Assembly: GCA_963580455.1 (NCBI GenBank)
Contig: OY756962.1
Location: forward strand, 22,829,001-22,893,000
Reading direction: 5' to 3'
DNA: 64,000 nucleotides
Source: Euonymus europaeus
Lineage: Eukaryota > Streptophyta > Magnoliopsida > Celastrales > Celastraceae
How positions within the stretch are numbered: the stretch's first letter is position 1; every line of letters starts with the position of its first letter. The notes below the pieces were generated by a model. That model did not search any database, was not told where the DNA came from, and was given only the letters and a program-made list of their open reading frames with translations. Shown piece after piece: positions 39,060-50,895 of this stretch. Made by a program: the position numbers and the translations under genes.

Positions 39060-39965
39060 ATTTCCAAAGCCTCTTTGCTGAAACTTTTCCTCCATATTTC
39101 TCTCCTTTCACAAATCTGAGAGTGTTGTTCAAGGAGCTATGGAGTTCTCTGGAAAAGAAGAACAAGATTGAAGATGTTGGAACCAAGAAGTTTGTGGTGG
39201 CCAAATTTCTGGATTGATGGTGGATGTAAAGTCTATTGTCACCCATGCTAAAGACTACCAGTTGATTCCGCATGATGTACTGGCAGAAGGAATTACTCTA
39301 AGTGAGTCTTTCCAAGTGGCAGCACTCCTTGAGAAGTTGCCCTCTGGTTGGCTGGACTTCAAGAATTACTTGAATCAGATGCACAAAGAAATTAAAATTG
39401 AGGATTTAATAGTCCGTCTCTAAATTGAGGAAGACAATTAGAAAAAGACAGCACCTCCAAAAGCACAAAAGGTCAACCTGGTGGAAACTTCTAAACCCAA
39501 GACTGATGGGAAACGAAAAAGAGAGTACCAAGCTAAAGGAAAGTAGAAGGAACAACCCCAAAAGTTTCAGGGTACTTGCTTTATCTGTTACAAACTTGGA
39601 CACCGTGCCAAGGATTGCATAAAACGTCCTAACAAGGAGAATGATAAGGCAAAGGAAAAGCTACAAAGCAAGCTCACCTGGTTGAGCATAGCGACGATGA
39701 AGAGATGTTGGTTGCTGTAGTCACCCAAGTAAACTTGGTGACTAACACCAAAGACTGGTGGGTAGACATTGGTGCAACCAAACACATCTCCATCGACAAG
39801 GATCTCTTCACATCTTATGAGAAAAATGATGATGGAGAGAAGATTTAGATGGCTAACTCTGCTCTTGCCACTATTGAAGGAACTGGAGAGGTTATTTTGA
39901 AGTTCACCTCAGGTAGGAAGCCAGCACTGCGAAATATAATATGTATTGGTTACCGCCTTTATCAC
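39060..39965 (+). pseudogene. decayed Ty1-copia gag-protease fragment
   Basis: Gag core at 39150-39423 (KKFVVAKFLD, stop and frame change, then LIPHDVLAEGITLSESFQVA, LLEKLPSGWLDFKNYL, IEDLIVRL). Then a CCHC zinc knuckle CFICYKLGHRAKDC near 39580-39620, and an aspartic-protease-like DWWVDIGATKHIS near 39755-39800 with the D-[TS]-G core altered to DIG. Several stops and frame changes interrupt it. Integrase and reverse transcriptase are absent, so it is truncated and inactive. Confidence 0.85.
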
Positions 39966-40176
39966 ATAATATAATCGTACGTTTCACCAAAAGTTTGCAT
40001 AAATTTGCTCTTTTTTAGTCAAACCAAACAAATTCATATGATAAATCAAAATCCACAATGAGCTCCGACGCACTTTTGTCTAGTACTGTAAAAAAAATAA
40101 CAAAATTGATTCCGAAATGATTTGTAAGTTTTTTTTAAAAAGAAATTACACATTTTCTACTAAAATTGGCTGAAAA

Positions 40177-40398
40177 TGTAAGATTCCCACATCGAAAAAA
40201 TGTGGGATATGGGTCTTTTAATAGGACATAGCCCACCCCCAAGATACAATAATGTCTTTTTCTAAGTTTAAGTGAGTTGGCTCAAGCCCACTTGCTATAC
40301 TTTGGAGTATAAAGTCGTGCAAGCCCAAAGTATTTTCAGGAATCAGATAAACTAAATCAGACAATATCATTGTTGTGTATGGGGATATAGAATTTACA
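40177..40398. repeat. LTR-like repeat A
   Basis: TGTAAGATTCCCACATCG ... GAATTTACA. TG/CA ends with inverted TGTAA/TTACA tips suggest a solo LTR. Diverged copy B lies at 40493-40690. Confidence 0.45.
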
Positions 40399-40492
40399 AC
40401 ATAATATCAAAATCATGTTCGATTCAGTTGGACACTTGAATATAACATCTCTAGTCCACTTGTTGAGTCTATGGTATAATTCATACCACAAG

Positions 40493-40690
40493 TGCGATCC
40501 TCACATCGAAAGATGTGGGAGGATATGAGTCATTTATTAGGATAAAGACCCCCTAATGCACAAGTGTGTTGGACTCAAAGTCCACTTGCTAGACTTGAGA
40601 AGAATATAATCGTGCGAGTTCAATATATCCTCAATTGAACAATCCAAAGTGGACATTATTGTTGATGTATATAAAAGTGTGGAATTTACA
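40493..40690. repeat. LTR-like repeat B
   Basis: TGCGATCCTCACATCGAAAG ... GGAATTTACA. Same order of conserved blocks as repeat A (CACATCG, ATGTGGGA, TATATCATTGTTG-like end). The two are separated by only 94 bases, so together they could be a very short LTR element. Confidence 0.45.
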
Positions 40691-40970
40691 ATAGAAAATC
40701 GGATCAAAAATAAAAATAAATAGACATAATCAACTACATTATTGAACAAAAACATGTAAATTACACATCTACTTTTGTCAGTAAAAAAATGTTAAGTACC
40801 CAGCAAAAAACATGCCTAAAGTATCTCAATAAAGACATTATATATAAATTTAAATTTTGAATTTTTGAATATTAAATTTATCTTTAAATCCTGTCCTATA
40901 CGATTATGAAAATTTTAAAATTAAAATGTTTTATTTTGAAATGATTACAACCACTGTTGTCTGTATCACG

Positions 40971-40985
40971 ATCGGCTCTGATACC
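40971..40985 (-). other. inverted primer-binding-site-like sequence
   Basis: CGGCTCTGATACCA is the complement of the TGGTATCAGAGCC primer site of plant LTR retrotransposons. A minus-orientation element remnant may begin here, with its LTR to the right. No LTR or domain was confirmed. Confidence 0.4.
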
Positions 40986-42204
40986 ATTTTGTGCAGACTT
41001 ATTGTGCCAACTTTTGTCTCCCAACTTCTTCCAAGGACATGTTTTCCAAGGGATAATGTCATTTATCCATTTGTTTTGGGCTTCTTTTATTTATTTTCTC
41101 ACTCCATGCTCTGCTAATTGCCAAATAATCATACAATTAAATTATAAACCAATCAAGTTGCAAAAGTAAGATAAATAAAAGAGAAGGATCTGAAGGTTTA
41201 ATTACCCTTCTGTCCCATTTCAGTTAACCCCAATAAAAATGAAAAGTAGAGGCCCTATTATTTGATCGTCATTGAAGGGATACCCTTTACGAGGCAACTC
41301 TTTTGTGTGCTTTGAAGTTTGGGTTAGTTCATACCGATCCACGTGGCTCTGTCTTCCTAGTTTGAGGATAGAAAAAATGTTTGAGGTTACTTTTACGTCT
41401 TAATTTATATTATGCATTTCACTTTTCCCATTAAGCAATACGAGATTTAAATTATCGAACTCTTTGTCACTCTATAGTTTACCCAACACCATCAAATTTG
41501 ACATCATATAGACTCGTGATCCCGTTCATTCGATCTGGGTACTATAATTTCTCTTGTACAAATAATTTATCAGTAAGATACTTGTTATGGCCATGACACC
41601 CAATTATCATGTCATGACAAATGCCAATGTATTTTCAAGAACATTTCGTTTCTAAAATCTAAGGAGATATCATATGATAGACATACTAATTTTTTTTTAA
41701 ATTGTATAATTTTGATGGGTCAATAAGTATATATTGAAATATGTGTTTTTTTTATTTGATTATATTAGAAGACGTGTTTTGCTAATGTGAATTAGTTTGT
41801 GGCTTGACTTTTTATAATAAAGGTGAGACTCGATATTAATTTTGGTGTAAATTTGATGTGGATAATATGGAGGGAAGGAAAATTGTTGGCTTGACTAAAA
41901 TGGTGAAAAGAAAATGAATAAAAATTTATATTTTGCTAATATGAATGTATTGCGATACATGTTTTAATGATATAGATCAATATATAAGATATTCTTTTAT
42001 TTAAAATGAATTTTAATGAAATAGTAATAAATTTCATTTAAAAATTTGGAGATAGTCCAATGGCAACCAAACACATTTAAACAACCTTGACCTTTCCTTA
42101 CTGGACCGAAGCAGCCCATAACGACATAGCTAGGTCAAACCCTATCGCATTCAATCCTCGCGGGAGGCAAAACCTATCATGTCTCCTCATCGTTTCTCAT
42201 CTCA

Positions 42205-42551
42205 GAGCAAGTGCAATGCTAAACCAATTTAGAGTGCTGAAAATTTTGGAATGTATAGAGAGAGTGATTTGAAAAAATTGTATTGAAAGATGTGTAGAAT
42301 GATAGAAAAAAGTGAAAAATTGTATAAAAATATGAGAGAGATGTTGTTGAAACTTGATATTTGGAGTGTTGGTGAATGAAAAGTGAAAAAATTGTATTGA
42401 AAAATGTGTTTTGTTGATATGATTGTATTGAAATATGTGTTTTGCTGATATAGATAAGTAAGTGAGACCCAATTATGTGTAATATAGGTGGGACTCAATA
42501 TGACAATTTGGAGTGCTTGAAATTGAAAAAGATGGTGCATTGGACTTGCTC
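42205..42551. mobile_element. candidate MITE with GAGCAAGT ends
   Basis: Ends GAGCAAGTGCAATGC and, inverted, GAGCAAGTCCAATGC match at 14 of 15 positions across 347 bp. The interior repeats AAAAATTGTATTGAAA-like motifs. CATCTCA flanks both ends with a one-base offset, a possible eroded target duplication. No coding capacity. Confidence 0.65.
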
Positions 42552-43120
42552 ACATCTCATGATCTCATCACGAACGTACTATTTTAAAAGGCACAGCGTG
42601 GGACCCATTTATCCTTACGTTTGGTTGAGATCAGCTGTACAGTGACAACCGCTTGAGGACGGGATGGAGGGTATTTTGGTCCAAAATGATTATCTGGAGA
42701 CCCTACCTTTGTTGTGGTTGGTCCGGTTGGAGAAACTCTGTTGGCGTCAACTTCGGTCTCGGCTGGCATTATTTTCCAGCCTGTACACAGCTGTCCTCCA
42801 TAGCAACAAACCCATTCAATATTTATTTTAATATAAATATAAAAATTCAAAACTTATATTTTATATACAGACGTCTCATCTAGAGAGAGAAAAGCGTCAA
42901 GTATTTCAGTTAAAAGTAGAGAGAAAGACTGAGAAAGTGAAGAAGATGAAGAGGATAGTGTCTGGTAGTGCCAGCGAAGGCGGTTTCTGCATCCATTCAC
43001 GTATCTCCATGTACTCCAGCCTGTACTCTCTCTCCTATCTCGTTAGCTTAAGCAGCTGACTCTTCTTTCGTTGTCAGAGTCGCTACGCAGTGAAGGAGAC
43101 CTAGAACCGCAGCCATAGCC

Positions 43121-44631
43121 ATGGATCCATGTCCTTTTGTGCGACTAACAGTAGGGAATTTGGCATTAAAAATACCTGTGGCTTCAAAGCCCGCTCGATC
43201 TGTAGTTCACCCGTCCTCGTCACCTTGCTTCTGCAAGATAAAGCTTAAGCACTTCCCACTCCAGACGGCTGTTGTTCCATATATCTTGCCGGAGAATCAA
43301 TTTCCCGACGCCCAGCACCAGTCATTGGCGGCTACGTTTCACTTGAGCAAGTCTGATCTTGATAGGGCTGCAAAATCTATTTTCGTTATGAAACCGTTCC
43401 TGAAAATATCGATCTATACCGGACGGAGAGGGACAACTTGTGGTGTTAACTCTGGGAGTTTAATAGGGAGTGTAACCGTGCCGTTGGATCTGGCGGGAAC
43501 GGAATCTAAGGCTTCGGTGTTTCACAATGGTTGGATTTCTGTAGGAAAAATCTCTAAAGGATCTTCGGCGCAGTTTCACTTGATTGTGAAGGCGGAGCCT
43601 GACCCGAGATTCGTGTTTCAGTTTGACGGCGAGCCTGAGTGTAGTCCTCAAGTCTTCCAGATCCAAGGGAATCTCAGGCAACCGGTTTTCACTTGCAAGT
43701 TTAGCTTTAGGAGCACCGGTGACTGGAACCAGAGATCGAGGTTAGTCACGGAAGTCCGAGTTAATTGCAGTTTAATTTTCAAATAGCCCTTTAGGGTTGT
43801 AGGTCCTTCTCATTCTCCTCTCTTTTCTGTGTTTCGATTCTGCCTCAAATTATTGATTTTTGTCAGTTTCTCAGCTTTTTGTAACCTAGTCTAAATTAAA
43901 TCTCTTTTACCTTTATTTGTCACAGATCGGTAGCTACAGAGTCAGGCGGCTCAAGGGGATGGCTCAGTTCATTTGGCAGTGAAAGAGAGCGACCCTGGAA
44001 GGAAAGAAAAGGCTGGTCTATAAAGGTCCACGACCTTTCTGGCTCTCCTGTTGCGGCAGCTTCAATGGTCACGCCATTTGTGCCCTCGCCCGGCTCAGAT
44101 CGGGTCAGTCGGTCCAACCCGGGGTCCTGGCTCATACTTCGACCTGGCGATGGAACCTGGAAGCCATGGGGTAGGCTTGAGGCGTGGCGCGAACGTGGTG
44201 TCTCCGACGGGCTTGGTTACCGTTTCGAGCTAATTCCGGACACCAACGGAGGCATGGGTGCAGCCGGCATTGTACTCTCAGAGTCCACGCTTAGTTCAAA
44301 CAAAGGCGGGAAGTTTGTCATCGACCTCGGCGCCAACTCAAACGGTCGAGGCGCGTCACCGGCGGGTAGCCCGAGGGGCAGCGGTGATTATGGGTTGGGA
44401 TTGTGGCCATTCTGTATGTACAGAGGCTTTGTAATGTCGGCTAGCGTCGAAGGAGAGGGGAAGTGCAGTAAACCCTGTGTGGAGGTGAGCGTGCAGCACG
44501 TGAACTGCACAGAGGATGCTGCTGCTTTCGTGGCTTTGGCTGCAGCCATTGATTTGAGCATGGATGCTTGCAGGCTTTTCTCTCAACGGCTGAGGAAGGA
44601 GCTGTGTCAGCAGAATGACCTTTTGGGCTGA
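43121..44631 (+). CDS. DUF1005 family protein (2 exons, 441 aa)
   Basis: Plant-specific protein of unknown biochemical role. Exons are 43121-43740 and 43926-44631, joined in phase (AG|A, Arg). The protein starts MDPCPFVRLTVGNLALKIPV, which is typical of the family. An N-terminal half with C2-like strand-rich character (FVRLTVGNLALK ... FLKISIYTGRR ... GSLIGSVTVPLDL) is followed by FTCKFSFRS, the conserved GWSIKVHDLSGSPVAAASMV and SNPGSWLILRP. The C-terminal half has ALAAAIDLSMDACRLFSQRL. The start sits in a good AGCCATGG context. No signal peptide is evident. GC content is clearly higher than in the surrounding spacer. The family call is firm; function is not inferred. Confidence 0.93.
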
Positions 44632-47355
44632 TACGTCGTCGTTTTTGTGTTCCCTTTCAAAAATTTAGATTTGAGTGGGTTTTTTACCGTATTTTTACTA
44701 ATTTATAAACCAACTGTGTACAGTTTGGGGGAAGATTAGACAGGCACGCTTTGTTTTAACTGTGTGGCTTGTTATAATTTTTGTCTGTGGGGGTTGTTTT
44801 TTTGAGGTTATTGTAGTGGTTTTTATTTTCTTAATTACATGTAATTTGTAACGATTGATGAGGTGGATCATGGAATGGCATGGTTAGGGTGTCTCGACTG
44901 TGAGTTAGCAAACTCGTCGCCCTTGTACATCTTTAATTTCATTTTTCTTTCCAAGCTGACCATTGCAAATCCCAATCAATTCGAACGTGATACAATATGA
45001 ACGTATAAATATATCGTAGACATTCTATATTATTTTAAACAAACCCTAATCTGAAATTTTCTTTCATACATCTTTCTTTGCTTGAAACGGGAATTGTGGA
45101 TGATAGCTATAATTGGGCATTTGTATAATAGAAAGTTGCAAACACAGCTAGGCCAGTTGCGTGCATTTAGCATCGTTTGTCATGATTGATATATATGTAT
45201 ATAGTGCTCTTAATTATTGGGGAAGGGAAGATTGGGGTGACTTATGCAAAATTGCAAACAGGTTTGCTTCGCTATTACTGTATTACACATTTTATTCACA
45301 CTACAGTTATTCAAATTAGAAGTGTATCGTGAGGCGAAGCCAAAAATGTTGGTTGGGTCCAGTTGAACTTTAGAAAATTCTATTTGGGTAAGACGAGGAA
45401 GCCCTGGTATGGCCTTTGATCATGGTAAAAATTTGAACAGTTACGAAGACTGGACTCGTTTAACCACCAGGTCTCAATTTGTTTGGATTGTTCTGGATCG
45501 ATTATGACAGAAGAAACTGGGCGAATATTTTGTAGTCACGATGATGGTCCCTCAAACTTTTATTGGAAATTGGCGCCTAACTTGCCAAATGATTCCGTTT
45601 CTGGGTGTGTGACGTATTTAATTTGTCAAAAATGCAAAAAAAAAAAAAACCAAAAATATCTCAGAATATGAAAAATCAAAAATTTACTTCAACAAATTGT
45701 AAAATAGCTCAGAATATCTCTTAATTTACTAAATTATCCACAAACTCTTAACTTTTTAAAAAAAAAATACCATCTCCAAGTACATATCACCGCAACACCA
45801 CCTTCATCTGCATTCCAGCCATCGTTGGGGGCAATTGACCGCTCAAATCGATGCGCCCGATCTCCGTATAATATTTATGACCATCACTCGACGGAGAAAG
45901 ACCTTTGTTTTGTTGGAATCACGCCAAAAAGTTGCACGACTATCTTCACTCAAGGTGCTCTGTTGATGCAGAATTGTCACATTTAGTATTGAGATAATAA
46001 TTCATGCATCTCATTATTGAGGAGGTCTCCGTGTCTCAATCCTCTTTTTTTATAGGTAGAGTCTAATTCCTCTCTCACAGCGTTTCACTTGCAGAGCTCC
46101 TTAGAAGGAGACAGTACCACCAAGCTAATCTTGTAGGAGTCCAACTCCAATTGTGAAAAGTAATCCTAATAAGACTAAGCTCCCGAAGAATGCGTTCAAC
46201 CAGTAGATTGAAGAATTTTACTATCCGTAAAACTCGGATCAGTCAATTCCTATAAAAGGAAACCTCATTCTCAGATAAATTTTTTAATCACAACTTGTTG
46301 TTCAAGCTTACAGTAGAGCTATGCATACTAGGGCACTTCTATTAATTGAGTACATATTGACATGAGCGTCGGAGCGCCTATGGCTAAGAACAACGTCAGG
46401 CAGGTCTTTAAACTCACGTTTGTTCACATCTCTTTCAAGATATTCACTTGCAGCATCACGGACCTGACCTACTGATCGTTATAATGGTCTTGTGACCTTT
46501 TTGACATCATCATGCTCGATTCGACCACTATGACGAAGCCCACCACCATACAAAGAATGCCCAGGCCTACCTCTACATGATTCACCCCTTTCTCAAAAAA
46601 AGGTCATTCGAAGGTCGGATCGATTGGCCAAGAACTAAAGTGAAGAAAATTTTTTGTCGCCTCACCACGCCAATCTTTAATCGTTTGCTCCGTCTTATTT
46701 GAGACAGAACTTGATGTTTGTGCTTATCCAAAATGGATTGGAAAGTTGTAAACTTGTTATTCTCCGAAATCTGAAATTTGCTTCCAACAATTTTAAATGT
46801 GTGAAATATTACTCTATTTGATTATTACATAATCTCATTACCCTATTAGATTATTTTTATATCGTTATATGAGAATGTCATACCGTATTAAATTGTAAAG
46901 TTTCTCAGTCCATTCGAAAACTGTAAACGAAGGATAAATTTCTCACAAAATTACGTAAGACTTTGTAGTGAAACAGGCCAGAAAATTTGAAAGAGAAAAA
47001 TAGATCGGAACACAAATGAAAAATTGAAAATATAGATTACAGTATGTCAATCTCTACCGCATGAAAATATGCAGTCAAGTCTTAACTCCTACAGTCATCT
47101 TGTGACGACCAATGTGACTTAGTCTTAGGTTTGGACTGTCTCGTCCTTCTAGTATCCTGACTTTTGGAAAAAATATCCTAATTGAGCAGAAACAAAAACA
47201 AAAACAAAAAAACAAAAACATATCTAACAATATCTAGGGTGGGTGCCACTTTGTAGTAGATCAGACTTCAGTGTCTCTGTCTCCCATTAATGAGCGTACA
47301 AAAACTAGTATCAACTCGTTAAGAACACACGTGAACTTTGATCGATGACCCTTAA

Positions 47356-47738
47356 AGGCTTGCTTGAATAAAAGAGGGTTAAGTTAAGTGGAGCAGTGGT
47401 AAGGGATAGTAGAGTAGAGTAGAGTAATCGAATCAGATTTTATTTTGATTATATAGATTAAAAATTAATTAAAGTATAAATTATTAACTTTGTTTGGATA
47501 GGTAGAGTAACGTAGAGTAAGATAGATTAAAGAATTAAAAAATTTAAAATGACTTATAATCCCTTACTCTACCCTTCTAACCCCTCGAATTGAAATGTTA
47601 AAATTATCACTTAATGAGAATAGTGTAAGTGATAATATTATCCCCTATATTACCCTCCTAACTCCTCATCTAAATCCAAATAAATTACACAATTACTACT
47701 TCACTTAACTCTCCAAACCCCCCAACCCAAGCAAGCCT
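47356..47738. mobile_element. Tourist-like (PIF/Harbinger type) MITE
   Basis: 383 bp with terminal inverted repeats AGGCTTGCTTG at both ends and the trinucleotide TAA on each side (47353-47355 and 47739-47741). TTA/TAA duplications are characteristic of PIF/Harbinger. Left and right halves are further complementary (GTTAAGTTAAGTGGAG against CTTCACTTAACTCTCC). Contains a short GTAGAGTAGAGTAGAG run. Confidence 0.8.
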
Positions 47739-48277
47739 TAAGTGATAGTTTAATTGGTGAGTTTTTCCAGAGGTCTAAGTCAAGTGATTCAAGGTTTTGA
47801 GTTTAATTCTTATTAAAAATACAGGGGTAACATAATTGAATTTTTATCTAACTCATTGATAATTATATTATCAAGTAAAAAAAAATTGGTGCATATAAAT
47901 TTGATGGCCCGAGTTTACAAAGGATAATTGATTGAAAAAAAAAAGAGAAAAAGTGAACTTTCACCCAATAAGTAGTCCGGTAAAATGAAAGATTTGGGGC
48001 AAGGATTCATTGTCATTAACGGCTCCTGTGCCATCAAACATGCTCGCTTTTACTTTGTAAGTTAATAAAATACGAAAATTGATTAAATATTTTGTTTGTC
48101 AAATTTCATAGTTCAGGGGTCATCTTGCTTTTGACTTGTAGTGACTGAAATCGAATCTGTCTCACTTTTCAAACAAAGATAAAGTTTAGTCAACATTTCA
48201 TCAAATGATAATCCGGTTCAGCTCAGGCCCAACATATTCAAAGGTAAAATGATATATATCTCATGAGATTGTATTTT

Positions 48278-48568
48278 ATGGGATCCCATATTTTATTGCA
48301 TTGTATTATTACAATGGAATAACATATTTTATTATAATGGAATAACGTATTCCATTATAATAATACGTATTCCACTGTACTAGAATCTGTTATTTCATTG
48401 TATTATTACAATGAAATATCTCATAAGTTATTCAATTGTATTATCACAATGGAATAACAGATTCTAGCACAGTGAAATAACGTATTCCATTGTAATAGTA
48501 CGCATTCCACTGTAATAAAATCTGTTATTCCATTGTATTATACAATGGAATAAATTATGGGATCCCAT
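48278..48568. mobile_element. foldback (long inverted repeat) element
   Basis: Nearly the whole 290 bp folds on itself: 48278-48419 is largely the reverse complement of 48428-48568. Both tips are the palindrome ATGGGATCCCAT. Each arm is itself built from repeated CATTGTATTATTACAATGG and GGAATAACGTATTCC hairpin units. No coding capacity. Superfamily unknown. Confidence 0.85.
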
Positions 48569-48984
48569 GGGATATAAAACGGCACTGTATTCAAAGTCCA
48601 AAAATCAGGCCCAAGACCTAAAAAATTGCGATTTTCAATACCGAGAGATTCGACAAGAGTGCTCGCCTAAGCTAGAGCTCGCTAAATAAAGAAACCTAGA
48701 ACTTAAGAAAGTGGGAGCTCCTCATCTCATCATGCTTGGAACTCGTCGGCATCCGCCATAGTGGAACTCGTTGATATCAAAATGTATTTTTGCTTTAAAC
48801 CCTAATAATCATTTGACACCAACATGTTTTCAGACTCTAGGTAACTCCATCCTTTATTCAACTTTGCTTTCATTTAACGCGTTTGTATTGCTTTTGGTTC
48901 AAACCTCCCTTTGACTTGATTTTACGAAAAAAGTAAGTGTCATTTTTACACAAATTCTAGTTTTATTGCCGATGGAGGTTACTT

Positions 48985-49085
48985 GTCAAGCCCATTAATC
49001 TAACTGGGCTTTTATTGCGTTGATAACTTCTACTTAGGCCCAAAATCGTTTTGGGCTACAACACGCTACAAAAGGCCCAAAGCTT
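48985..49085. promoter_or_regulatory. site II-like motifs upstream of the membrane-protein gene
   Basis: AAGCCCATTA, ACTGGGCTTT, TTAGGCCCAAAA, TTTGGGCTAC and AAGGCCCAAAG occur within 100 bases, 130-220 bases before the ATG. Such GGCCCA/TGGGCY motifs bind TCP-class factors in plant growth-related promoters. The role is inferred from motif and position. Confidence 0.5.
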
Positions 49086-49212
49086 TCTCGTCCAACTTGG
49101 TAAAAGACAAACAGGCTGCAAAAACCCTAGAAGGTCAAAGAGAGAAATGGAGAAATGTCGATGAGACGATGACCCGAGAAATCGAAAATAATAAAGGAAT
49201 CGAACGGTCGCA

Positions 49213-50895
49213 ATGGCGCTTCCCGCGTACGCAGTGTTTCCTTCCAATCCGAAAGTATACCCTCTTTGCCTCCACCATTTTTGTTACTGTCAGTGATTTT
49301 TGGTTAATCAGTTCAAACTCAAACCGTTCTCGTTTTCTGCAATTTCTGCGAAAGCGAGAATTGGAGCACTATTTTTTTCTTTCGTAATTTTAAACTAATT
49401 CTACTCTAATGGAGTTTATTAGGTCGTTTAAAGGTTGCCTATTATATGAAGCTCTTTAATTATCTATAATCAGCGTGTTGTTGCCGTGTTGCTTGATCTC
49501 TAGTTTTGTTGCTTCACTGTTCAGGATGACACAATTATATTTGTATTATGCTTTAAATTAATCCGTCCTATGGCTCTCAATGATTTCTGATTGAAGCCTT
49601 ACGTGTTTGCGATTCATTCTTGTCATTGCTAGTTGAGCTTTTAATATTCAGGATTTTATTTATAATTTGTGTATTTCATTTCAAATAGCAGTTTTTGATT
49701 TTGAGCCTACGAATTTTTGATGCATTCTAATTTCATCTGTATGCTCAATGGTGCTTGGTATAGGCGAACATGTGGTCCAACAGGAGAGTTGTAAGGTGCA
49801 ACTTAGAAGTGATATATTATGTGAGGGTAATGTATGTGTATTTATTGCCTCTCCCCGACCCTGTCCATTGTGGGAGCCGTGCATTGGAGTTGTTTTTTAA
49901 CGCTCATTTATGTTTGGTGTCCCTGCAAGTCTATGACTACTTATCCTCAAATAATCAGTCAATCTAAAAGCTTTCTGACTATACTTGTTTCTTGCATAGT
50001 TCATTAGAAAGTATACCCTTAATGAAGAACTTTTATTTTTTTTCGCTGCATGAGTGCATTTGTTTTTTGCAGATAAAGTTTGTAAGTGCTTCTTGATTTA
50101 GACATTAGAAGATGAGAAGAGTTTACTTGCTTGTAACACTTTCTTTTGTGTTTGTATAGATTAGTCTGTTTAAAAGACAGGGCTGTCAAATCTACGGGCG
50201 ATTGCATGTATATCACCAAGCGTCCCCAATGTGTTCCATGAAAGTAACAATGTCAGATTTCAGTGCTTCTAATAAGATCAAGTTGCAATTGAATACTGTA
50301 AGGGAGAGGTTATGGGAGGCTGCCCCAAGCACAGTCAAAAGTTTTCCTTGGAAGAAAGCTGCAAATATACTGTTGGAACGATTGTTATTTAGTGGAAAGA
50401 AAACATTGAAGTGGGCCTTTATTTCACTATTCATTTTTAGTTTTATAGCAGATGCCATATTTTCTATTGCTAGAAACCAAGAATTGATAATACCTTTAGG
50501 TCTCCTTGTCGGCTGCTTGATGACCGATTTTTTTAAGGAGACATTGCATGAACTGTTTCATCGCTCCAAGGTATGACTGACTTTGTGTGTCTCTTGATTT
50601 TATGCTCTTATTTCACATAACTTTGCTGGTTATACAATTGATTTTGCTGTTTTGGCAGCAGAAGAATTCAGAGTCACAATTTGTCGGCATCAGTTGCTTC
50701 TTCATCCTTGTTAAGTTTCTCTCCAGTTGTTTTTCTCTACGCACGCAGGTATTTCTCACACATGTTGCAAATGGTGGGTTGATGCAAGTTTTGTGGCTGT
50801 GGAGAAATTTAGTGCAGGAAAATGATATGAACAATGAAGAGAGTTCCTTAACTGGTCAGGATACTACCACATCAGCGCTGGTCGCGAAAGAATGA
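49213..50895 (+). CDS. small multi-pass membrane protein, plant-specific, unknown function (3 exons)
   Basis: I do not recognise a named family. The model is exon 49213-49254 (MALPAYAVFPSNPK), exon 50160-50570 and exon 50659-50895, in phase, 229 residues. Exon 2 encodes a polar/basic region (KLQLNTVRERLWEAAPSTVK) and then two hydrophobic helices (WAFISLFIFSFIADAIFSIA, LIIPLGLLVGCLM). Exon 3 adds another hydrophobic segment (FVGISCFFILVKFLSSCF) and ends in a polar tail, TTSALVAKE. The Ser/basic N-terminal part may be a plastid transit peptide. Exon 1 is the least certain: it is chosen for phase and a good ATG, and other small exons could lie in the 905-base intron. The acceptor of exon 3 is a tandem CAGCAG. 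Confidence 0.65.

Larger units (their letters stand above)
33300..42900. other. gene-poor repeat block
   Basis: About 9.6 kb without a host gene. It holds a GAGCC-rich repeat, LTR-like segments, a duplicated 0.55 kb segment, a decayed copia fragment and a MITE, each listed separately. The remainder is AT-rich sequence in which I recognise nothing. Confidence 0.65.
44632..49212. other. spacer between the DUF1005 gene and the membrane-protein gene
   Basis: No host gene seen. It holds the MITE at 47356-47738 and the foldback element at 48278-48568. The stretch 45900-46500 looks like an LTR or transposon fragment but was not classified. Confidence 0.6.

Noticed and set aside
45900..46600. Possible LTR or gypsy fragment with CTATAAAAGGAAACCTC
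   Set aside because: A TATA-like string alone is not enough; no repeat partner, primer site or coding domain was found.
50740..50760. Possible extra intron (CACGCAG|GTATTT) in exon 3 of the small membrane-protein gene
   Set aside because: The frame is open across it and no acceptor in phase follows before the stop at 50895.
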